Shown piece after piece: positions 1 through 7,484 of a DNA stretch of 59,889 nucleotides; the stretch's first letter is position 1; the number at the start of each line of letters is the position of its first letter. A program made the position numbers and the translations under genes. Location of the stretch: contig JAXDNJ010000089.1 in assembly GCA_034669505.1 (NCBI GenBank), positions 1 to 59,889 on the forward strand, in the 5' to 3' direction. Source of the DNA: JAFASC01 sp034669505 (GTDB lineage Bacteria > Pseudomonadota > Alphaproteobacteria > Rhizobiales > Beijerinckiaceae). The notes under the pieces were generated by a model. The model was given only the letters and a program-made list of their open reading frames with translations. It was not told the DNA's origin and did not search any database.

Positions 1-1
1 C

Positions 2-73
2 GCCGATGGCGAGCTCTTGGTCTGCGAGCCGGCGAAAGTGCTGCCGCTCGCGCAGCGCTACTTTCTGTTTTGA
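2..73 (+). CDS. ureC: Urease subunit alpha, C-terminal end (partial)
   Basis: The window opens inside a gene read in frame 2. It encodes about 23 residues and stops with TGA at 71-73. The tail, ending in LPLAQRYFLF, matches the extreme C-terminus of urease alpha subunits, the nickel-bearing catalytic subunit that hydrolyses urea to ammonia and carbamate. Only this tail is visible, so the active site cannot be checked. It converges on the ABC importer that follows, with a palindromic repeat between them. The call rests on recognising the conserved terminal motif. Confidence 0.72.
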   Translation, partial: ADGELLVCEPAKVLPLAQRYFLF

Positions 74-93
74 AAGTGCTTCCGCAATGCCGG

Positions 94-198
94 CCACATT
101 CCCGGACGCCCGAAGGGCGATCCGGGACCCAGAGCAGACGCATCTGCCCCTGGACCCCGGATCGCATTCCGCTTCGCTCCATGCGTCCGGGGATGTGG
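94..198. repeat. Extragenic palindromic repeat (REP/MITE-like)
   Basis: Two imperfect inverted arms, about 94-130 and 152-198, begin and end with CCACATYCC/GGRATGTGG and carry the core GGACGC...GAAG...GCGATCC. The right arm recurs in reverse complement at 57128-57177. It lies in the gap between two convergent genes (ureC and the importer ATPase), a usual place for dispersed palindromes, which may also act as a two-way terminator. No gene is seen here. Confidence 0.6.
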
Positions 199-201
199 TG
201 C

Positions 202-1665
202 TTACAAATACCCCGTGCCCGCCTCCGCCGCGAACTTGTCCGGCGGCCCCTGCCAGACAATGCGTGCGTGTTCGAGCACGTACACGCGGTCGGCATGCGG
301 CAGCGCAAACGTCACGTTCTGCTCGCCCAATAAAACCGTGATCGGCGTCGATTGGCGCAGCTTCTCCAAAGCTTTCGACAATTGCTCCAGAATGACCGGT
401 GCCAGCCCAAGCGTCGGCTCGTCGAGAATAAGCAGCTTCGGCCGCATCATCAGCGCGCGGGCGATGGTCAGCATCTGCTGCTCCCCACCCGATAACGTGC
501 GCGCCACCTGTCCCTGCCGCGATTTCAGGATGGGAAATAACTCGAAGAGCCACGCAAGCTGCCCGGCCGCGTCCTTCGCCTCGAGATGATTGCCGCCGAG
601 GTCGAGATTCTCGCGCACCGTCATGTCGGGGAAAAGCTCGCGGCCTTCCGGAACCTGCACGATGCCGCCGCGTGCGATCGAAGCCGGCGTTTTGCCCTTG
701 AGCGCGCTCCCCCGCCAGCGGATCGCGCCGGAATGCGGGACGAAACCGGAAATCGCGTTGAATAGCGTCGTCTTGCCGGCGCCGTTCAGGCCCACGACCG
801 AGACGAATTCACCTTCGTGCACGTGAATGTCGACGCCTTGCAGCGCCTGCGCCTTGCCATAGAGCACGCTGACTTTGTCGACTTGCAGCAGCGGCACGTC
901 GGCGTCTTTAAAAGTGCTTTCCGGGCGCGCCGCGGTTTCGATCGAGCCGCCGAGATAGACGCGGCGCACCGTCTCGTTGCGCATCACCTCCTCGGCCGAG
1001 CCCTCGGCGATGCGCTCGCCGAGATACATCGCGAAAACGCGGTCGACGATCGCCGCGACGCTTTTGACGTTGTGATCGACGAGCAGAACGGCGCGGCCTT
1101 CGTTGCGGAAGCCGCGGATCAGTTCGGAGAAGGTGGCGACTTCCGTCGGAGTCAATCCGGCAAAGGGCTCGTCGACGAGCACGACGCGCGGATCCCTAGC
1201 GATCGCTTTGGCAAGCTCCATGCGGCGCAAGTCCGCAAAGGGCAGCGTGCCGGGCCGGCGATCCATCACATGCGAGAGCCCGACGCTGGCGGCGATTTCG
1301 CGGGCGCGCGCGTCAACCTTCGGATCGGCGATCAGCTTGAGCAAACTGTCCGGCAGCAGCGCGAGCTTGATGTTTTCGAGGACAGTCTGGCGATGCAGCG
1401 GACGCGAATGCTGGAAGACGATGCCGACGCCCTGGCGCGCCACGCGGTGCGAGGGCCAGTTCGCCATCTCAACACCGTCCAGTTCGACCGAGCCGGCGGT
1501 CGGGCGCTCGATGCCCATGATGAGCTTCATCACGGTCGATTTGCCGGAGCCGTTCGGCCCGATCAGCCCGAGAATCTCGCCGCCCTTGATCTCAAAGCTG
1601 ACGCCATTGACTGCGACGAGGCCGCCATAGCGTTTGACGAGCCCTTCGACCGCAAGGCGCGTCAC
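202..1665 (-). CDS. Liv-type ABC importer, fused LivG-LivF ATPases
   Basis: A 487-residue protein carries two complete ATP-binding cassettes in one reading frame. The first (about 1-235) has Walker A GPNGSGKST at 36-44, the degenerate signature LPFADLRR typical of LivG, and Walker B ending VLVDEP. A short linker leads to the second (about 250-487), with Walker A VGLNGAGKTT, signature LSGGEQQM and LLILDEP, as in LivF. No stop or good internal start separates the halves. The GTG start overlaps the preceding permease stop (GTGA), so translation is coupled; it was preferred to the longer open frame that runs antiparallel-like through livM. It should power uptake with the two permeases and binding protein upstream. 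Liv systems normally use two separate ATPases. The substrate is unknown. Confidence 0.88.
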   Translation of the reverse strand: MTRLAVEGLVKRYGGLVAVNGVSFEIKGGEILGLIGPNGSGKSTVMKLIMGIERPTAGSVELDGVEMANWPSHRVARQGVGIVFQHSRPLHRQTVLENIKLALLPDSLLKLIADPKVDARAREIAASVGLSHVMDRRPGTLPFADLRRMELAKAIARDPRVVLVDEPFAGLTPTEVATFSELIRGFRNEGRAVLLVDHNVKSVAAIVDRVFAMYLGERIAEGSAEEVMRNETVRRVYLGGSIETAARPESTFKDADVPLLQVDKVSVLYGKAQALQGVDIHVHEGEFVSVVGLNGAGKTTLFNAISGFVPHSGAIRWRGSALKGKTPASIARGGIVQVPEGRELFPDMTVRENLDLGGNHLEAKDAAGQLAWLFELFPILKSRQGQVARTLSGGEQQMLTIARALMMRPKLLILDEPTLGLAPVILEQLSKALEKLRQSTPITVLLGEQNVTFALPHADRVYVLEHARIVWQGPPDKFAAEAGTGYL

Positions 1666-2585
1666 GCGTGCTCTCCGCGCCGCGAAATGAGCCCGAGCAA
1701 CCCGCTCGGCACGAACAGGATGACCACGAGCGCGATCGCCGAGACGATGAAGGTCGAGAGTTCGCCGAAGGGGCGCAGCGCTTCGCCCGCGGCGATCAGG
1801 AAGATCGCGCCGATCGCGGCACCGATGATTGTGCGCCGTCCGCCGAGGACGGCGGCGATGATCACCTGCACGCCGACGGAGATCGACACGAGGGTCCCGA
1901 CCGACGCGGTGCCCATGTAGAAGACGAGCAGCGCCCCGGCGAGCCCGGAGAAGAACGCGCTGATCACGAAAGCTGCGAGCTTGTGCTTGGTGACGTTGAA
2001 GCCGAGTGCGCCGGCTTCGACCGGGTCCTGACCGCTCGCTTGCAGGATCAGCCCAACCGGCGAGCGCGACAGCGCAAACAGGATGATCCCGCTGACGATC
2101 ATGAAGATCAGCGCAATGTAATAGTTGGTGCGCTCGTCGATCGAGAGGACATCCGGCACAGTGAGGCCGATCTCGCCGCCGGTGAAGCCGGCGAACACGA
2201 CGATCAGGTTCATCATGATGAGAACGGCGACGAGCGTCGTCAGGCCGAAATAGGGGCCGCGTACGCGTAATGCCGGAAGCGCCAGCACCACGCCGCCGAC
2301 GACCGCCATCACCGCGCCGGCGGCGATGCAGGGATAGACCGGCACGCCGTAGCCGTTGAGTATCCCCGCGGTGTAGGCGCCGAGGCCGATAAGAAACGTC
2401 GGCCCGAAATTCACCTCGCCGGCGAAACCGAAGAGGAGATCCCAGGCCATCGAGAACACGCCAAAATAATAGGCGACCGTCAAAAGTCCGAGAATGTATC
2501 CCGAAACTTTGAGCGGCAGCAGCAGCGCGACCAGTGAGCCGATAAGGGCGATCCAGAAGATGCGCGATCGGAAGAGGTTTGCCAT
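1662..2585 (-). CDS. livM: Branched-chain amino acid-type ABC permease (LivM family)
   Basis: A 307-residue, very hydrophobic inner-membrane protein with about eight or nine predicted membrane segments and the LivM-typical stretch AWDLLFGFAGEVNFG near residues 47-61. It forms the transmembrane pathway with the LivH-like partner. It starts two bases after livH stops and overlaps the fused ATPase start by four bases, so all sit in one operon. The family also moves amides, urea and organic acids, so branched-chain amino acids should not be assumed as substrate. Confidence 0.88.
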   Translation of the reverse strand: MANLFRSRIFWIALIGSLVALLLPLKVSGYILGLLTVAYYFGVFSMAWDLLFGFAGEVNFGPTFLIGLGAYTAGILNGYGVPVYPCIAAGAVMAVVGGVVLALPALRVRGPYFGLTTLVAVLIMMNLIVVFAGFTGGEIGLTVPDVLSIDERTNYYIALIFMIVSGIILFALSRSPVGLILQASGQDPVEAGALGFNVTKHKLAAFVISAFFSGLAGALLVFYMGTASVGTLVSISVGVQVIIAAVLGGRRTIIGAAIGAIFLIAAGEALRPFGELSTFIVSAIALVVILFVPSGLLGLISRRGEHA

Positions 2586-2587
2586 GT

Positions 2588-3463
2588 TCAGCGCCGGCCG
2601 AAGAGGCCTTGCGGCCGCACATACATGACCGCAACCAGCAGGAGCAGCGCCGGGATCGTGCGGTAGGCCGGAGAGATCATATAAGCGGTGACGGTCTCGA
2701 GGTAACCGACGACATAAGCGGCGACGAGGGAACCGGAGACGCTGCCCAATCCGCCGAGCACGACGATTGAAAACGCGCTGCCGGTCAGCGGCCCAGCGCT
2801 ATACGAGCTGACGCCGAGGAACATGCCGAGCAGCACGCCGGCAATGCCGGCGAGAATGCCGTAGATCGCCCAGATCGCGATATAAATCCGCGAGAGTTCG
2901 AAGCCGAGCAGCGTCACGCCGCGCGGATTCATCGATGCCGCGAGCACCGCCTTGCCGGAGCGCGTCTTGTTGACGATAAGCCAGAGCACACCGATCACAA
3001 CCCAGCAGATGATCGCGGTGAAAATCTCGTTCTGCGGCGTGCGCACGCCAAAAATATTGACGACGCCCTCGACGATCGGCAGCACGGTCTTGGCGTTGTC
3101 GGTGAAGAAGTAAGCGATCAGCTCCTGGATCATGATGCCCCAGAGCAGCGTGCCCGTGAGGACGAAAATCTCGGTCTCTTCCTTGGGGATGGCGCGCGAG
3201 GTCTGCAGCGGGCGCACGACGACGAAATAGGTGGCGAAGGCGGCAATCAGCGTGACGCCGATGCCGAACAAAGCCGCGAGATAGGCGCCGACGTGAAGCT
3301 CGTTCGTGGCGGCCCAGGCCGCCACCGCGCCGAGCACCATCAGCCCGCCATGCGACAGGTTGAGAACGCCGGAGACGCCGAAGATCAACGTGAACCCGGT
3401 TGCGCCGAGCGCATAAAGCGCGCTGATCGCGAAACCATCGACTAGGATTTGCAGGGCAAGCAT
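2588..3463 (-). CDS. livH: Branched-chain amino acid-type ABC permease (LivH family)
   Basis: A 291-residue polytopic membrane protein. The N-terminus has the LivH hallmark FGVSGVLNLSHGG around 28-41, and the C-terminus ends with the usual RPQGLFGRR. It is the second permease of the importer, lying 81 bases downstream of the binding-protein gene with a hairpin terminator in the gap. Partial termination there would let the binding protein be made in excess over the membrane parts, as is common for such systems. Confidence 0.88.
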   Translation of the reverse strand: MLALQILVDGFAISALYALGATGFTLIFGVSGVLNLSHGGLMVLGAVAAWAATNELHVGAYLAALFGIGVTLIAAFATYFVVVRPLQTSRAIPKEETEIFVLTGTLLWGIMIQELIAYFFTDNAKTVLPIVEGVVNIFGVRTPQNEIFTAIICWVVIGVLWLIVNKTRSGKAVLAASMNPRGVTLLGFELSRIYIAIWAIYGILAGIAGVLLGMFLGVSSYSAGPLTGSAFSIVVLGGLGSVSGSLVAAYVVGYLETVTAYMISPAYRTIPALLLLVAVMYVRPQGLFGRR

Positions 3464-3502
3464 CGCGTCGCGTTCCGAGGCGCTTCGATCAGACTACGCA
3501 AG

Positions 3503-3537
3503 AAAACGGCCCCGGCAAGGTGCCGAGGCCGTTTCGC
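3503..3537 (-). terminator. Intra-operon hairpin between livJ and livH
   Basis: On the minus strand a 14-base stem (3504-3517 paired with 3521-3534, one G-U pair) with a 3-base loop is followed by a T-rich tract (TTTTCTT). This has the form of an intrinsic terminator. It lies directly after the binding-protein stop and before livH, so it probably attenuates rather than ends the operon. Confidence 0.75.
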
Positions 3538-3544
3538 GCTGTTC

Positions 3545-4792
3545 TTAGTTTTGAGCCTTGATGAAGCTCGGGAAGCGAATCTTCCCGTTGGCGATTTCCG
3601 GCGGCCAAACGGCGACCTGCTTGCCGTCCTGCCATTGCGAGATCATGCCGGTGATGAGGCCCTTGCCGTATTTCAGGCCATGGGTGAACTGGTCTTCCTT
3701 ACCGTAGAACTGGATGCGGCCGATCGTGCCTTCCCAGTCGGTCTTTTCCAATGCTTCGACGAGCTTGTCGGAGTCGGTCGAGCCGGCACGCTTCACCGCA
3801 TCGGCGATGTAGTAGACTTCGTCATAGGCGGTGTAGCCGGCATAGGACGGGAAGTTGCCGTACTTCTTGTTGAACGCATCGGCGAACGGCACCGACTTCG
3901 AGGTCACGGCAACGCCCGGACCGGACACCGACTGGAACAGCACGCCGTCGGCGGCGCCGTTCGTATCTTTCCAGAAGGTCGAATTCGTCGCCTGCGATGC
4001 AATGCCGAGCATCGGGATCGGCACCTGCTGGCTCTTCCATTGCACCGTCGGCTGCACGCCGACATGGCTGATGCCGGTGATCATCACGTCGGGCTTCTGG
4101 CCTTCGATCTTGTTGTAGATCGGCGTGAAGTCGGTCGTATCCGGCGACATCCGGATATGGTCGAGGACCTGCAGGCCGATCTTCGGCAGGCATTCTTTGT
4201 AGCCGACATCGAGGGGCGTCGTCCAAGCCGCGTCCTCGCTCATGATGACGGCCGTCTTCATCTTGCGATCGTTGACCAGGATATCCTTGGCGCCGTCGCA
4301 GACCGACATCGCGAGCTCGGCCGACGTCAGATAGCCATGGAACGTGTATTTGTTCTTCTCGTAATCGTCATGCACGGCTTTGGTGATTTGGTTTGACGCC
4401 GCACCCGGCGTGATCATCACGGTCTTCAGCCGTGCGGCCCACGGCTCGAGCGCGAGCACGACTTCGCTGATATAGCTGGCGATGACCGCATTCACCTTGT
4501 CGTCGGAGACGGCGCGCTGGAACGCACGCACGGAATCGGCCGACGAACTCTTGTTGTCGTATGTAATGATCTGGATCTGGCGGCCGTCGACACCGCCCTT
4601 GGCGTTGATTTCGTCGGCGGCGAGCTGCGCCGCCTGCGGAATGGACGCGCCGGCAATCGCCTGCGCCTCGGCAATGACGGCGATCTTGATCGGATCGGCG
4701 GCCTGCGCCTGAGCGGCGAGGAACAAAGATGCGAAAGCTGCGGCTCCGCTGAGAAGCGTGTGGCGAATCGAGCGGTGGTGACGCGTGGTCAT
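3545..4792 (-). CDS. Periplasmic substrate-binding protein, Liv/receptor family
   Basis: A 415-residue secreted protein. A signal peptide ends at about residue 31 (LFLAAQAQA followed by ADPIKIAV). The mature part has the type I periplasmic-binding fold of Leu/Ile/Val-binding proteins, with the opening IKIAVIAEA...AAQLAADEINAKGGVDG. It captures the substrate for the permeases and fused ATPase downstream. It lacks the look of UrtA, so despite the nearby urease remnant it is not called a urea binder. It is divergent from the enolase-like gene across a 172-base gap, suggesting co-regulation. Substrate unknown. Confidence 0.85.
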   Translation of the reverse strand: MTTRHHRSIRHTLLSGAAAFASLFLAAQAQAADPIKIAVIAEAQAIAGASIPQAAQLAADEINAKGGVDGRQIQIITYDNKSSSADSVRAFQRAVSDDKVNAVIASYISEVVLALEPWAARLKTVMITPGAASNQITKAVHDDYEKNKYTFHGYLTSAELAMSVCDGAKDILVNDRKMKTAVIMSEDAAWTTPLDVGYKECLPKIGLQVLDHIRMSPDTTDFTPIYNKIEGQKPDVMITGISHVGVQPTVQWKSQQVPIPMLGIASQATNSTFWKDTNGAADGVLFQSVSGPGVAVTSKSVPFADAFNKKYGNFPSYAGYTAYDEVYYIADAVKRAGSTDSDKLVEALEKTDWEGTIGRIQFYGKEDQFTHGLKYGKGLITGMISQWQDGKQVAVWPPEIANGKIRFPSFIKAQN

Positions 4793-4871
4793 GTCTTGAT
4801 CTCTCCCCTTGGCGCACGGTTATGGTTGTGGCGGGTTCTGCGCGAATGTATCGGAGGAGTCAACGATCACG

Positions 4872-4927
4872 CTGGCGCCAGGGCCTTACCCATTTCGTCG
4901 GATGCTCCGAGCGCCAAGCGTCTTGGC
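4872..4927. promoter_or_regulatory. Candidate operator palindromes in divergent promoter region
   Basis: The 172-base gap between the divergent binding-protein and enolase-like genes holds two perfect palindromes: CTGGCGCCAG at 4872-4881 and GCCAAGCGTCTTGGC (6-3-6) at 4913-4927. Their place between divergent starts fits an operator for a shared regulator. No regulator gene is adjacent and no clear -10 box can be pointed to, so this is tentative. Confidence 0.3.
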
Positions 4928-4964
4928 TTGACCGTATGATTTGTCGCGCGCCGACTGGTAGAAG

Positions 4965-6272
4965 ATGAGCTCCACCACGATTACCCGCATCAAAGGGCGG
5001 CAAATCCTCGACTCGCGCGGCCGGCCGACCGTCGAAGCCGACGTGCTGCTTCAAGGCGGCGCAATCGGGCGCGCCTCCGTTCCATCCGGCGCCTCGACCG
5101 GCCACAATGAGGCGCATGAATTGCGCGACGGAGTCGCGAGCGAGTATTTCGGCCGCGGCGTCAGGCGCGCCGTTGCCAACATCGATGGCGCGATCACCGC
5201 GGCGCTTCGTGGCTACGATGCGAGGGAGCAGCGCGGTCTCGATCAGCGCATGCGCGAAGCCGATGGCACGCCGTCTTTGTCGCGGCTCGGGGCCAACGCG
5301 ATCCTTGCGGTCTCGCTCGCGGCTTGCCGGGCGGCCGCGGCGGCGACGGGCGAGCTGCTTTACCGGCGCATCGCCGAGCTAAGCGGGACGCCGCAAATCA
5401 CGCTGCCCGTGCCGATGGTGAACATTTTGAGTGGCGGTCTCCATGCCGGGCGCGGCATGGACGTGCAGGATTTTCTCGCGGTGCCGCTTTCGGCGGAAGA
5501 TTACCCCAGCGCACTGCACATAATGATGCGCGTGCGTACCGCGGCGGAAAGCGTGGTCGCACGATATGGGGCGCCGACATTGCTTGCGGACGAAGGCGGG
5601 CTCAGTCCGGGTTGTCCGACAACCGAGACGGCGCTCGATCTCATGGTGGAAGCAATCGAGCAAGCGGGCCTCGTTCCCGGCCGCGATGTGGCCATTGCGC
5701 TCGACATCGCCGCGACATCGCTGGCCAACAAGCGCGGCGATTATGTGCTGGCGCGCGAGGGCCGGACTTTGTCGAGTGCCGAGATGATCGCGCGCATGAC
5801 GAAGTGGGCGGCATCCTATCCGATCCTCTCGATCGAGGACGGTCTGCATGACGAGGACTGGGAGAACTGGAGCAAGCTGACACGGCAACTAGCGGACATC
5901 CAGGTCGTCGGCGACGATCTCTTCTGCACCAATCCCGCCCGGATCGAGACGGGCGTCGCTCGAGGCGCAGCCAATTGCGTGCTGATCAAGCTCAATCAGA
6001 ACGGTACGTTGACGGGAACGCTCGACGCGATCCGCATCGCGCGCAAAGCCGGTTACGCGACGGTGATTTCCGCGCGCTCCGGCGAGACCGAGGATGCCTT
6101 CATGTCTGACCTCGCCGTCGGCACGGCCGGCGGCCAGATCAAGATCGGCTCGCTGCGCAACAGCGAGCGGCTGACAAAGTACAATCAGTTGCTGCGAATT
6201 ACCGACGATGCGCAGATTGCCTATGCCGGCGCGCACGTTCTTGCCCGTACGCGCCACGTCGCGGCGACATGA
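4965..6272 (+). CDS. Enolase paralogue (phosphopyruvate hydratase superfamily)
   Basis: A 435-residue protein that aligns over its whole length with enolase (about 430 residues). The three metal ligands (D247, E291, D318), the general base K342, E210 in DEGG, H160, R371-S372 and K393 are visible. Two positions usually fixed in glycolytic enolases differ: the E of the QEF motif is D169, and the SHRSGETED loop reads SARSGETED, giving A370. It overlaps the next gene, a small-molecule kinase, by ATGA and is divergent from a Liv importer. I infer a dehydratase acting on a phosphorylated compound in a dedicated pathway rather than the glycolytic enzyme, though a functional spare enolase cannot be excluded. 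Confidence 0.8.
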   Translation: MSSTTITRIKGRQILDSRGRPTVEADVLLQGGAIGRASVPSGASTGHNEAHELRDGVASEYFGRGVRRAVANIDGAITAALRGYDAREQRGLDQRMREADGTPSLSRLGANAILAVSLAACRAAAAATGELLYRRIAELSGTPQITLPVPMVNILSGGLHAGRGMDVQDFLAVPLSAEDYPSALHIMMRVRTAAESVVARYGAPTLLADEGGLSPGCPTTETALDLMVEAIEQAGLVPGRDVAIALDIAATSLANKRGDYVLAREGRTLSSAEMIARMTKWAASYPILSIEDGLHDEDWENWSKLTRQLADIQVVGDDLFCTNPARIETGVARGAANCVLIKLNQNGTLTGTLDAIRIARKAGYATVISARSGETEDAFMSDLAVGTAGGQIKIGSLRNSERLTKYNQLLRITDDAQIAYAGAHVLARTRHVAAT

Positions 6273-7297
6273 GCGCGTCTCACGCTGCACCTCTCATCGA
6301 TGCGGACTTGCCGCCGGAAATGCGCGAGTTCCTGCGTGAGCTTGGATTAAGCGACAGCCCGGTCGCCGCGCGGCCGCTGACAGGTGGCGTCTCCTCCGAC
6401 ATCTGGCTTGTTGAATCGTCCGGTCAGCGCCTTTGCATTAAGCGCGCCTTACCCGCGCTGCGGGTCGCCGCCGAGTGGCGCGCACCGGTCGAGCGCAGCA
6501 CATATGAATACGCCTGGATGAAACGCGTGCACGCTATAGTGCCGCACTCTGTACCGCCTTTGCTCGGCCGCAGCGCCAACGGCGCGATGTTCGCGATGGC
6601 GTATCTCGATCCCGCGGACTATCCGCTGTGGAAAGAGGTGCTGCTGCAAGGTCAGGTCGATGCGAGCTTCGCCGGCGCCGTCGGCGCGGCGCTCGCGACG
6701 ATCCACTCCGCGACAGCAAAGGACGCGACAATAGAGGCGGACTTCGCCTCCGATCACATCTTTCATGCGATCCGGCTCGAGCCCTATCTGCTCGCCACAG
6801 CGCGCCAACATCCCGACCTAGCGCCGCAGCTGCGATTGCTCGCGGAACGCACCGCGGCAACCAAGCGCGCGCTCGTGCACGGCGATGTCAGTCCGAAGAA
6901 CATCCTGATCGGTCCCTCGGGTCCGGTTTTTCTCGATGCCGAATGCGCCTGGCACGGCGATCCCGCCTTCGATGTTGCCTTTTGCCTAAATCATCTTCTG
7001 TTGAAATGCATTCCTCTGCCGCCTCAGGCAGATGCGCTGCTGGACGCGTTTGCGGAGTTTACGGCGACGTACCTCGCTCTGGTCGACTGGGAAAACCCCA
7101 GCGAAATGGAACGGCGCTGCGCCACGCTCCTGCCGGCGCTGACTCTGGCGCGCATCGACGGCAAATCGCCGGTCGAGTATATCGTCGCCGCAAGCGACAA
7201 GCAGCGCATCCGCGACATAGCCCGCGCGCTGCTGATCGAACCGCCCGTGCGGCTCGCCGAGGTCGCAGCGGCTTGGCGTCGCGGTCTCGCACAATAA
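6269..7297 (+). CDS. APH-fold small-molecule kinase (phosphotransferase family)
   Basis: A 342-residue protein of the aminoglycoside/choline/methylthioribose kinase fold. Visible are a glycine-rich loop (LTGGVSSDIW, about 37-46), the nucleotide lysine K58, the catalytic loop LVHGDVSPKN (H204, D206, N211), the metal aspartate D223 in FLDAE, and WHGDPAFDVA at 228-237. Its ATG overlaps the stop of the enolase-like gene, so the two are translated together. This suggests sequential steps: phosphorylation of a hydroxyl compound, then water loss by the enolase-like enzyme. The acceptor is not known; antibiotic resistance is unlikely given the context. Confidence 0.75.
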   Translation: MSASHAAPLIDADLPPEMREFLRELGLSDSPVAARPLTGGVSSDIWLVESSGQRLCIKRALPALRVAAEWRAPVERSTYEYAWMKRVHAIVPHSVPPLLGRSANGAMFAMAYLDPADYPLWKEVLLQGQVDASFAGAVGAALATIHSATAKDATIEADFASDHIFHAIRLEPYLLATARQHPDLAPQLRLLAERTAATKRALVHGDVSPKNILIGPSGPVFLDAECAWHGDPAFDVAFCLNHLLLKCIPLPPQADALLDAFAEFTATYLALVDWENPSEMERRCATLLPALTLARIDGKSPVEYIVAASDKQRIRDIARALLIEPPVRLAEVAAAWRRGLAQ

Positions 7298-7371
7298 GAT
7301 GCTGTTCACCTCGCCTATTTTTCTGTTGGGTTTTCAACGCGTCATCACCTCAGCATGAAGCCGCGCTTCCT

Positions 7372-7468
7372 CGTCATCGCGAGCAGCGGAGCGACGAAGC
7401 AATCCAGGGCAAAAACGGAATCCTTCGAGCGTTTGCTCCTGGATTGCTTCGCCTCGCTCGCAATGACG
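7372..7468. repeat. Extragenic palindrome (REP-like)
   Basis: A long imperfect inverted repeat: the left arm CGTCATCGCGAGC...GAAGCAATCCAGG pairs with the right arm CCTGGATTGCTTCG...GCTCGCAATGACG around a central segment of about 28 bases. It fills the gap between the kinase gene and the convergent glyQ. Elements with this ATTGCGAGC/GCAATCCAGG core are common dispersed palindromes in alphaproteobacteria. It can fold into a strong hairpin in RNA from either side. Confidence 0.7.
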
Positions 7469-7484
7469 GCGGCGGCGGCTCTTG

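Noticed and set aside
202..2634. One 810-codon leftward open frame
   Set aside because: Only its last 487 codons are the fused ATPase; the earlier part is an antiphase shadow of livM, which is a clear permease in another frame.
2..4792. Urea importer (UrtABCDE) beside urease
   Set aside because: The binding protein looks like general Liv family rather than UrtA, the ATPases are fused, and urease converges on rather than leads into it.
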